Source of the DNA: an uncultured Oxalobacteraceae bacterium
Lineage (GTDB): Bacteria; Pseudomonadota; Gammaproteobacteria; Burkholderiales; Burkholderiaceae
DNA length: 5,167 bases
Direction: 5' to 3'
Assembly (NCBI GenBank): GCA_946479705.1
Contig: CAMLHI010000192.1
Location: 1 to 5,167 of the forward strand
A program made the position numbers and the translations under genes. Shown piece by piece: positions 1 to 5,167 of the stretch (the stretch's first letter is position 1; the number at the start of each line of letters is the position of its first letter). The notes below the pieces were generated by a model that worked only from the letters and a program-made list of their open reading frames with translations, did not search any database and had not been told where the DNA came from.

Positions 1-10
1 GGACGCCTAC

Positions 11-16
11 AAGGAG
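11..16 (+). promoter_or_regulatory. Ribosome-binding site of the GH3 gene
   Basis: AAGGAG is a near-consensus Shine-Dalgarno sequence, with 6 bases (ACGACA) before the GTG codon at 23. It decides in favour of the GTG start, because no ATG is available near the signal peptide. Only 22 bases of upstream sequence are visible, so no promoter can be judged. Confidence 0.8.
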
Positions 17-22
17 ACGACA

Positions 23-91
23 GTGCGACAGCAACAACGACGGCGCTTAGCCGCCGGCCTACTCAGCCTGGCTTGCGCCACGGCGGCGGCC
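23..91 (+). other. Signal peptide region of the GH3 enzyme
   Basis: The first 23 codons encode a basic n-region (R2 and R6-R8), a hydrophobic core (about residues 9-19) and an Ala-rich c-region ending A21-A22-A23, fitting signal peptidase I cleavage before Gln24. The Arg cluster loosely recalls a Tat signal but lacks the usual consensus after the arginines, so Sec export is the default reading. Confidence 0.75.
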
Positions 92-2191
92 CAGACTTAC
101 CCATTCCAGAACCCCGCCCTGCCGGCCGGGCAGCGCATCGCCAACATCCTGTCGTTGATGACGGTCGATGAAAAGGTCGATGCGCTGTCGACCGATAGCA
201 GCGTGGCGCGCCTCGGCATTCCCAGCTTCGGCAGTTCGGAAGGCATCCACGGGCTGGTCCAGCGCGGCAGCGAGGAACACAAGCGCGAGGCCATCCCCAC
301 CACCCAGTTCCCCCAGCCTCCCGGCATGGGCGCGAGCTGGGACCCGAAGCTGGTGCAGCAGGCTGCCGCCGTGCAGGGCGACGAGGGCCGCTATATCACC
401 CAGAACGCGCGCTACCAGCACCCCGTGCTGATGCAGTGGGGTCCGCAGGCCGACCTGGCGCGCGATCCGCGCTGGGGCCGCAGCGAGGAGGTCTACAGCG
501 AAGACCCGTTCCTGGCCGGGACCATGGCCACCGCCTTCGTCAAAGGCCTGCAGGGCGACCATCCCAAGTACTGGCGCGCGGCCGCCCTGCTCAAGCACTT
601 CCTCGCCAACAGCAACGAGAATGGGCGCGGCAATTCGTCCTCGGATTTCGACGAGCGCCTTTTCCATGAATACTATGCGGTGCCGTTCAGGATGGGTTTC
701 GAGGACGGCGGCGCGCGCGGCGTGATGGCTGCCTACAATGCCTGGAACGGCACGCCCATGGGGGTCCATCCCATTCTCAACAGCCTGGTGATCGACCAGT
801 GGGGCGCGCTGGTGGTCTCGAGCGACGGCGGCGCGATCGGCAACCTGGTCAAGCTGTACAAGCGCTATCCGGACCAGAAGGCGGCCGCGGTGGCTGGCCT
901 GAAGGCGGGCATCAACCAGTATCTGGACCACTTCAAGGACGAACTGCGCGCGGCGCTCAGGGAAGGCACGGTCAGCGAGGCCGAGCTGGACGCCGCACTG
1001 GCGCGCAAGCTGCAGGTGACCCTGCGTCTCGGCCTGCTCGATCCGGCCGAGGGCAATCCCTATGCCGCCATCGGCACCGGGCCGGAACCCTGGCTGGGCG
1101 AACGGCACAAGGCGGTGTCGCTGCGGATGGTGCTCGAATCGATCGTGCTGCTCAAGAACGCCAAGGGCGCCCTGCCCCTGTCCGCAGCGGCCATCAGGTC
1201 GATCGCCGTGATCGGCCCGCATGCCGACAGCGTGCACTGGGACTGGTACGGCGGCAAGGCGCCCTACACCGTCACGGCGCTGGCGGGCATCAAGGCCGCG
1301 CTGGGGCCACAGGTCACGGTCAACTACGCACTCGATGGCGACGATGCCGTCAAGGCGGCCAGGGCGTCGGACGTGGCGGTGGTCATGGTCGGCAACGACC
1401 CAACCTGCGGGCCGGACATGGCGCACGAGTGGACCGACGCCGGCACCAAGCCCTGCGCCGATCCTGGCGACGGACGCGAAGGACGCGACCGCGCGACCCT
1501 GGCGCTGCGCCAGGAGGAACTGGTCAAGCGCGTCCTGGCGGTCAATCCCAGGACGGTGATGGTGCTGGTATCGAGCTTCCCGTTCGCGATCAACTGGTCG
1601 CAGCAGCATGTGCCGGCCATCGTGCAGATGGCGCATTCCTCGCAGGACCAGGGCACGGCGCTGGCCAAGGTGCTGTTCGGCGATTACAACCCGGGCGGCA
1701 AACTGGTGAGCACCTGGCCGGCGGCGGAAAGCCAGTTGCCGCCGATGATGGACTACGACATCCGCCACGGCCACACCTATCTGTACGCCAAGGGCAAGCC
1801 GCTTTACCCCTTCGGCCATGGCCTGTCCTATACCACCTTCAAGTACGCCAGGCTGCGCACCGCCAGCCCCGTTCTGGCGGCGGATGGTACGGTCAATGTT
1901 GACGTGGACGTGACCAACACCGGCAAACGCGCCGGCGACAGTGTGGTGCAGCTGTATGTGGCTTATCCGAAGTCGGCGGTGGAGCGGCCACGCAAGGCGC
2001 TTGCCGGGTTCGAGCGTGTGTCGCTCAAGCCGGGCGAGACGCGTACCGTGCACATCCCACTCAAGGCCAGCCAGCTGGCCTACTGGAATGCGCAGCGCAA
2101 GGCAATGGAGGTCGAGCGGATTCCGGTCAAGCTGATGATCGGCGCATCCTCGGCCGACATCAAGCTGGAAACCAGCCTGCAGGTGCGGTAA
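23..2191 (+). CDS. Exported glycoside hydrolase family 3 protein (beta-glucosidase/beta-xylosidase-like)
   Basis: A 722-residue GH3 enzyme that should release sugars from non-reducing ends of beta-glycosides by a retaining mechanism, in the periplasm or outside the cell. Residues 1-23 look like a signal peptide: a basic start, a hydrophobic stretch, then AAA before Gln24. C18 lacks a proper lipobox, so a lipoprotein is unlikely. The N-terminal barrel shows RDPRWGR (147-153), KHF (191-193) and VVSSDGGAI (264-272), with Asp268 the predicted nucleophile. The second domain carries EGRDR (486-490), Glu486 being the likely acid/base, and NPGGK (556-560). PFGHGLSY (596-603) leads into a C-terminal fibronectin III-like domain (about 618-690). 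There is no PA14 insert. The GTG start is chosen because AAGGAG lies 6 bases upstream and the signal peptide follows directly; the frame is open to the window edge, so a longer start is not excluded. Family is secure; substrate is not, since Glu73 in SEGIHG is more xylosidase-like. Confidence 0.95.
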   Translation: MRQQQRRRLAAGLLSLACATAAAQTYPFQNPALPAGQRIANILSLMTVDEKVDALSTDSSVARLGIPSFGSSEGIHGLVQRGSEEHKREAIPTTQFPQPPGMGASWDPKLVQQAAAVQGDEGRYITQNARYQHPVLMQWGPQADLARDPRWGRSEEVYSEDPFLAGTMATAFVKGLQGDHPKYWRAAALLKHFLANSNENGRGNSSSDFDERLFHEYYAVPFRMGFEDGGARGVMAAYNAWNGTPMGVHPILNSLVIDQWGALVVSSDGGAIGNLVKLYKRYPDQKAAAVAGLKAGINQYLDHFKDELRAALREGTVSEAELDAALARKLQVTLRLGLLDPAEGNPYAAIGTGPEPWLGERHKAVSLRMVLESIVLLKNAKGALPLSAAAIRSIAVIGPHADSVHWDWYGGKAPYTVTALAGIKAALGPQVTVNYALDGDDAVKAARASDVAVVMVGNDPTCGPDMAHEWTDAGTKPCADPGDGREGRDRATLALRQEELVKRVLAVNPRTVMVLVSSFPFAINWSQQHVPAIVQMAHSSQDQGTALAKVLFGDYNPGGKLVSTWPAAESQLPPMMDYDIRHGHTYLYAKGKPLYPFGHGLSYTTFKYARLRTASPVLAADGTVNVDVDVTNTGKRAGDSVVQLYVAYPKSAVERPRKALAGFERVSLKPGETRTVHIPLKASQLAYWNAQRKAMEVERIPVKLMIGASSADIKLETSLQVR

Positions 2192-2195
2192 CGAC

Positions 2196-3014
2196 TTAGT
2201 TGCTGGCCGCGAGGCGCGCCGAGCGGCCCAGGGTCCATGCCACGCCGATCCCGGCCGACGAGCCGGTAGAGCGCTTCATGAGCGGGCTGTCGCGATTGGC
2301 CGCGCCGGCATAGGTTTCGTAGCGCGCGAAGCCGAACACGCGCACGTCGTCGTTCACCAGGCGCGAGGCCGACAGGCCGACGCGGGCCAGCATCAGGCCC
2401 GAATCGGCCGCGTAGGCCGGACGGTCGGCGCGTGCGTACTGCGGCAGCACATCGTAGAAGTAGCCGTTGATCTTGCGGTCGCCGAGGACGGCGCCGATGT
2501 GCGCATCGCCGCTCCAGCGCCCGCTCGCATCGCGCATTTCGTAGACCAGCTTGGGCTCGAAAGTGTAGCCCTGGTTGCGCATGCCGTGGCGCGCTTCGAA
2601 CACGGCGCGCAGCGGCAGGTCGAAGCGCAGGCGCGACGTGGGTGTCGGGCGGGCCAGGTTGATCTTCAGGCGCGGCCCCAGTTCGAGCAGCGTGCCGAGG
2701 TCGGGCATGCCCGCGCGCGCGGCGCCGGCATCGGAGCGGGCCGGCAGCGAGGCGGCGAAGCCGACATCGAGCTCAAAGGTGTCGCTGCGCAGCAGGCGCG
2801 CGTTGATGCCCGACTGGTCCGAGCGGAACACTTCACCGCGGTAGATCAGGAAGGGCAGCGCCAGCGCGCGGTTGGAGCGTTCGGCCGCGCCAGGGTAGGC
2901 AGGCGTGGAGACCACGCCGCCGATCACGCCGGCTTCCCACAGGGGCAGCGGCGCCGCCCCGGCGCCGCTTGACGCGGCCACTACAAATAACCCACACCAG
3001 ATTGACCGCTTCAT
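2196..3014 (-). CDS. MipA/OmpV family outer-membrane protein
   Basis: A 272-residue protein with a likely signal peptide (about residues 1-20, cleaved before APLPLWEAG), followed by a MipA/OmpV-type beta-barrel. Visible family hallmarks are the early STPAYPG (36-42), LPFLIYRG (53-60), MPDLGTLLELGP (103-114), LPLRAVFE (133-140), GYFYDVLPQYA (184-194), RPAYAADSG (198-206) and the late DSPLMKR (242-248). Alternating polar/apolar stretches with few long hydrophobic segments fit an outer-membrane barrel. E. coli MipA has been described as a scaffold linking murein hydrolase MltA and PBP1B, but most homologues have no assigned role, and I do not infer that one here. It ends in Ala-Ser-Asn rather than the terminal aromatic residue common in barrels. 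The ATG is supported by AAGGA just upstream. It begins 15 bases after the nuclease stop and is probably the last gene of the operon. Confidence 0.88.
   Translation of the reverse strand: MKRSIWCGLFVVAASSGAGAAPLPLWEAGVIGGVVSTPAYPGAAERSNRALALPFLIYRGEVFRSDQSGINARLLRSDTFELDVGFAASLPARSDAGAARAGMPDLGTLLELGPRLKINLARPTPTSRLRFDLPLRAVFEARHGMRNQGYTFEPKLVYEMRDASGRWSGDAHIGAVLGDRKINGYFYDVLPQYARADRPAYAADSGLMLARVGLSASRLVNDDVRVFGFARYETYAGAANRDSPLMKRSTGSSAGIGVAWTLGRSARLAASN
2203..2231. other. GC-rich inverted repeat next to the convergent stop codons
   Basis: GGCCGC (2205-2210) pairs with GCGGCC (2223-2228). CT (2203-2204) pairs with AG (2230-2231) across one bulged C. The loop contains the palindrome GGCGCGCC. 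It begins 12 bases past the GH3 stop, inside the 3' end of the MipA/OmpV coding region. No T-run follows on either strand, so it is not a classical intrinsic terminator. It could stabilise a transcript end or simply reflect high-GC coding sequence. Confidence 0.25.
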
Positions 3015-3018
3015 GTTT

Positions 3019-3023
3019 TCCTT
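3019..3023 (-). promoter_or_regulatory. Ribosome-binding site of the MipA/OmpV gene
   Basis: Reading the minus strand, AAGGA lies 4 bases (AAAC) before the ATG at 3014. It falls within the 15-base gap after the nuclease stop codon. The spacing is on the short side but usable. There is no room for a separate promoter here, which supports cotranscription with the nuclease. Confidence 0.6.
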
Positions 3024-3029
3024 GTTCGG

Positions 3030-4091
3030 TTAAGGCCAGATGGCCTGGAGCAGTTGCGCCAGATGGTAGCCGCCCTTGATCAGCTGGGTGCGCGCCAACG
3101 CTGAGCTGGGCACCGGGTAATCGGGCGCCATGTCGAGCGAAAACACATAATAGGTTTCGCCCTTCTTCGATACTTTCGCCGTCATCTTGCCCGGCGTGAC
3201 GCCAGTGTAAGCCAGCCTGGCGGCATTCAGCGCGTCATTGCCCCACTGGTAGGGCCAGGTGACCGGGTCGCCGGTGTTCCGCGCGACGTCCGGTTTGCCC
3301 TCGATAACCTTCTGCGCAAACTGTTCAGGGGTGCGCGTGCTCGAACGGCGCATCGCGTAGTTGACCACGGTGCTGTCCCAGTAAACGTGGAAGGGCCGCG
3401 TGGTGGATTTCTGCGTGCCCTCGGCCGCTGGCGGCGGAGGCGACGGGTCGGCGGGAATCGCCGCCGCGCTCAGCGTGGACAGGCGCTCGTCGTCGAGCAG
3501 CAGGTTGTTGCCGCCGCGCGCGTCGTAGATACTCAGGCCATCGATGTCCTCGCGCCGCAGCGGCACGGTGAACTTGCCATCCTTTGTGATATAGGCCGCG
3601 CCCACGTGCAAGGGCTGGTGGATGTCGCCGGTCATGTGGGCGACCAGCAGCAGCGCCTGGCGCTTGCTGAAGCCGTGCGGATTCGAGGCCGGATCGGCCT
3701 TGCCCTGCAGGACCGCGATGGCCTGCTTGAGGGTTTGCACGACGTCGACATCGGCGGTGCCGACCGCGCCGTCCTGGTACGCGTTCTTCTGGAACGGCAC
3801 GTCGGTGTAGTGGTATTCGCTGTGGCGCGGGTTGGCGGCGGTGTAGGCGGCCTGCTCCGGCGACGGGTCCGGGTAGCCGGCGCCACCTTTTGCGGTATCG
3901 GCCCAGGTGGTGATCGATTCCAGGCTTTCGCCCGGCAGCAGCAGCGCGGAGACCTGCTTTTCCGCCTTGCTGCCCTTGATGAGCTTTTCCGCGATGGCGC
4001 CGACCGCGCGGTGGCCATCGTAGCCCCAGGCAAGCGCTTCGCCGGAGAGGAAGGCGGCCGACAGCGCCACGACGCAAGCGACTCTGTTCAT
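3030..4091 (-). CDS. Exported S1/P1-type zinc-dependent nuclease
   Basis: A 353-residue S1/P1 nuclease. The family uses three zinc ions to cleave single-stranded DNA and RNA to 5'-mononucleotides and often has 3'-nucleotidase activity. A signal peptide ends at Ala21, leaving Trp22 as the mature N-terminus; in P1 nuclease this N-terminal Trp itself binds zinc. The other ligand positions are present: His27 (WGYDGH), Asp65 (TTWAD), His94 (YHYTD), His152, Asp156 and His162 (HMTGDIHQPLH), then His235 and Asp239 (HVYWD). A GGNN motif is at 193-196. Between GGNN and HVYWD sits a longer, proline-rich stretch than in fungal P1. The start at 4091 is chosen because GAGGAG lies 6 bases upstream and the signal peptide begins there; an in-frame extension to 4235 would overlap the upstream PLD gene. 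It begins 16 bases after that gene's stop. Function is well supported by the complete ligand set. Confidence 0.95.
   Translation of the reverse strand: MNRVACVVALSAAFLSGEALAWGYDGHRAVGAIAEKLIKGSKAEKQVSALLLPGESLESITTWADTAKGGAGYPDPSPEQAAYTAANPRHSEYHYTDVPFQKNAYQDGAVGTADVDVVQTLKQAIAVLQGKADPASNPHGFSKRQALLLVAHMTGDIHQPLHVGAAYITKDGKFTVPLRREDIDGLSIYDARGGNNLLLDDERLSTLSAAAIPADPSPPPPAAEGTQKSTTRPFHVYWDSTVVNYAMRRSSTRTPEQFAQKVIEGKPDVARNTGDPVTWPYQWGNDALNAARLAYTGVTPGKMTAKVSKKGETYYVFSLDMAPDYPVPSSALARTQLIKGGYHLAQLLQAIWP
3393..3458 (-). other. Proline-rich low-complexity insert in the S1/P1 nuclease
   Basis: Codons 212-233 encode a stretch rich in Pro, Ala, Ser and Thr, including PSPPPP (217-221 and neighbours). 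It lies between the GGNN motif and the last two zinc ligands, His235 and Asp239. It is probably a flexible surface loop near the active-site rim. The reading frame is continuous, so it is not a sign of damage. Confidence 0.6.
4028..4091 (-). other. Signal peptide region of the S1/P1 nuclease
   Basis: The first 21 codons encode a short basic start (Asn2-Arg3), a hydrophobic core, and a c-region ending Ala19-Leu20-Ala21, a good signal peptidase I site. Cleavage here would expose Trp22, matching the zinc-binding N-terminal Trp of P1 nuclease. Correct export and processing are therefore likely required for activity. Confidence 0.85.
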
Positions 4092-4097
4092 GGTGTT

Positions 4098-4103
4098 CTC
4101 CTC
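4098..4103 (-). promoter_or_regulatory. Ribosome-binding site of the S1/P1 nuclease gene
   Basis: On the minus strand GAGGAG lies 6 bases (AACACC) before the ATG at 4091 and just after the PLD stop codon. It fixes the nuclease start and rules in favour of the short form beginning MNRVACVV. Confidence 0.8.
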
Positions 4104-4107
4104 GCCC

Positions 4108-5167
4108 CTACTGGGCTGCCTTGTTCGGTTTCGGATAATCCCTGGCGACGTCGAGCGGCTGGGCGTATGGCGAGCTCCAGGTCTGCTCGTGCAGCGCGGC
4201 CAGGCGCTGCGCCATCTTCTCGTTGCGCAGCACAACTTCGAGGTTGCGCGACTTGTCGAAGTAGCCGCCGGCCCAGTTGCTGGTGCCGACCCAGGCCAGC
4301 TTGCCGTCGATCGCCATGATCTTGCTGTGGATGACGCGGGCGTAGGGAATCGGCCCGCCCGACGCTTGCGGCAAGGTGACGACGCGGATCTGCACGTGCG
4401 GCACCAGCGCGAGACTTTTCAGCCAGGCCAGCGCCGGCTGCTCCAGGTTCCAGTTCGATACCGCCAGCTTGACCGTGACGCCGCGCGCGGCCGCCGCGCG
4501 CAGGGCATTGTCGATCACGCCGTAGTAAGGCCGGGTGTTGTCCGGACCGTAGGCCAGTGGCATGTACTCGAGCAGCTGGACGCGGATTTCATTTTTGGCT
4601 TCGGCCAGCAGGCCGGGAAGCACCGCCTCGGAATCGGCCACGCCGGCCGGGTTGTACGCGGCGGGGCTGGCGAGCAGCTGCACCGGCCCGCTGGCGCGGA
4701 TCAGCGGCACCACCGCGTAGCGCGGCACCGTGTCGCCGGCGGCCAGCTGCTGGTGGGCGCGCCAGTCCTGCTCGAACACCGCCAGCACCTGCCCCACCAC
4801 GGTGGAATCGGTCACCAGCAGGCCGGTCTCGTGGATGTGCGAAAACGAGCGCCAGTCGAAGTTCTGGCTGCCGATGAAGGCGGCCTTGCCGTCCACCGCC
4901 AGATATTTGGCGTGGTTGATGCCGGTGCCGGTGAGTTTGCCGTAGTCGAGGATGCGCAGTTCCAGGTTGGGCACGGCGCGCAGGCGCTCCACCGTGCCCG
5001 GGTCGGACATGGCGATGCCCTTGCGGTCGAGCAGGAAGCGAATTTTCACGCCGCGCCGGCCGGCCGCGGCGAGCCGGTCGACCACCTTGTCGAAGGGCGT
5101 TCCAGCCTTGCTGACGGCGTAGAACTGGCCGATCACGATCTCGCGCGTGGCGCCGTCGAACAGCTGG
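4108..5167 (-). CDS. Phospholipase D superfamily protein, PLD3/PLD4-like (5' end outside window)
   Basis: 352 residues are visible and the gene continues past the right edge. The frame stays open through 5167 and reads LFDGATREIVIGQFY, the normal first strand of a PLD domain, so the GTG at 5136 is not the start. Numbering from the first complete codon, two perfect HKD motifs occur: His85/Lys87/Asp92 ending in GSQN, and His280/Lys282/Asp287 ending in GTSN. Such enzymes act on phosphodiesters through a covalent phosphohistidine. Details favour the PLD3/PLD4 branch: DWRS after the first GSQN, IPYARVIHSK at the second motif, GTSNWAGGYF, and a C-terminal WSSPYAQPLD. Animal PLD3/PLD4 are single-strand 5'-to-3' exonucleases; a lipase, nuclease or phosphotransferase role remains possible here. 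Any export signal would be in the missing N-terminus. The stop lies 16 bases before the S1/P1 nuclease, implying cotranscription. Confidence 0.93.
   Translation of the reverse strand, partial: QLFDGATREIVIGQFYAVSKAGTPFDKVVDRLAAAGRRGVKIRFLLDRKGIAMSDPGTVERLRAVPNLELRILDYGKLTGTGINHAKYLAVDGKAAFIGSQNFDWRSFSHIHETGLLVTDSTVVGQVLAVFEQDWRAHQQLAAGDTVPRYAVVPLIRASGPVQLLASPAAYNPAGVADSEAVLPGLLAEAKNEIRVQLLEYMPLAYGPDNTRPYYGVIDNALRAAAARGVTVKLAVSNWNLEQPALAWLKSLALVPHVQIRVVTLPQASGGPIPYARVIHSKIMAIDGKLAWVGTSNWAGGYFDKSRNLEVVLRNEKMAQRLAALHEQTWSSPYAQPLDVARDYPKPNKAAQ
4276..4329 (-). other. Second HKD catalytic motif of the PLD protein
   Basis: This encodes a second intact H-x-K-x4-D-x6-G-T-x-N pattern. Having both halves intact argues for an active two-lobed, pseudo-dimeric enzyme. 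It is preceded by IPYARV and followed by WAGGYF, both PLD3/PLD4-like flanks. Confidence 0.92.
4861..4914 (-). other. First HKD catalytic motif of the PLD protein
   Basis: This encodes the pattern H-x-K-x4-D-x6-G-S-x-N without any deviation. It is directly followed by FDWRSF, resembling the NMDWRS that follows the same motif in animal PLD3 as I recall it. Confidence 0.92.

Larger units (their letters stand above)
2196..5167 (-). other. Predicted operon: PLD protein, S1/P1 nuclease, MipA/OmpV protein
   Basis: Three same-strand genes are separated by only 16 and 15 bases, each gap holding just a Shine-Dalgarno sequence for the next gene. No hairpin with a T-run and no promoter-sized space lies between them. 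The operon's promoter and any further upstream genes lie beyond the right edge. Confidence 0.75.

Noticed and set aside
68..82. Possible lipoprotein signal around Cys18 of the GH3 protein
   Set aside because: The residues before the Cys are Ser-Leu-Ala, which lack the Leu at position -3 expected of a lipobox, while a good AxA signal peptidase I site follows.
59..2053. Long open frame on the minus strand, antisense to the GH3 gene
   Set aside because: It is opposite a gene with clear GH3 motifs throughout. Its translation is rich in Arg, His, Gln and Ala with no recognisable domain, as expected for the complement of high-GC codons, and I see no convincing ribosome-binding site.
2164..2176. 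Small hairpin GCTGG-AAA-CCAGC near the end of the GH3 gene as a terminator
   Set aside because: The stem is only 5 base pairs, lies inside GH3 coding sequence and has no following T-run on either strand.
3020..4130. A 12-base exact repeat, CCTTGTTCGGTT, at 3020-3031 and 4119-4130, both near gene junctions
   Set aside because: About one such match is expected by chance in a window of this size. One copy lies within PLD coding sequence and the other overlaps the nuclease stop, and there is no extension or further copy.
4092..4235. N-terminal extension of the S1/P1 nuclease to a start at 4235
   Set aside because: The extra 48 residues are Arg/Ser/Thr-rich, precede a proper signal peptide, and overlap the PLD gene's 3' end in another frame. 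The Shine-Dalgarno sequence lies just before 4091.
3387..4319. Long plus-strand open frame opposite the nuclease and PLD genes
   Set aside because: It spans the junction of two well-supported genes on the other strand, is compositionally biased and has no recognisable motif.
5134..5136. GTG as the start codon of the PLD gene
   Set aside because: The frame continues upstream to the window edge with typical PLD-domain sequence (FDGATREI before VIGQFY). Starting at this GTG would cut through the first conserved strand, so the gene is treated as partial.

Overview
The window is high-GC, densely coding proteobacterial DNA. The codon bias, the secreted-protein repertoire and the short intergenic gaps suggest an environmental betaproteobacterium. 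A Massilia/Duganella/Telluria-type member of the Oxalobacteraceae is my best guess, from general resemblance of the proteins only; no rRNA or marker gene is present to prove it. I see no mobile element, CRISPR array, tRNA or rRNA.

Layout. On the + strand, bases 23-2191 hold one complete gene for an exported glycoside hydrolase family 3 (GH3) enzyme, preceded by a strong ribosome-binding site. On the - strand, reading from the right edge leftwards, are three closely spaced genes: a phospholipase D superfamily protein (4108 to beyond 5167, 5' end outside the window), an exported S1/P1-type zinc nuclease (3030-4091) and a MipA/OmpV-type outer-membrane protein (2196-3014). The gaps between them are 16 and 15 bases, so they very probably form one operon. 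The GH3 gene and this operon converge and their stop codons are only 4 bases apart. No stretch longer than 300 bases lacks a gene.

How the genes may work together. The GH3 enzyme probably trims beta-linked glycosides or oligosaccharides in the periplasm or outside the cell. It points away from the operon's promoter side and need not be functionally linked to it. The operon is the more interesting part. The PLD protein carries two intact HKD motifs, and its flanking sequence and C-terminus resemble animal PLD3/PLD4, which are 5'-to-3' single-strand exonucleases, more than classical phospholipases. Its neighbour is a predicted secreted single-strand nuclease/3'-nucleotidase of the S1/P1 family with all nine zinc-ligand positions present. 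A plausible reading is an envelope or extracellular nucleic-acid degradation unit, with an outer-membrane barrel encoded last. This is inference from motifs and gene order, not a demonstrated system.
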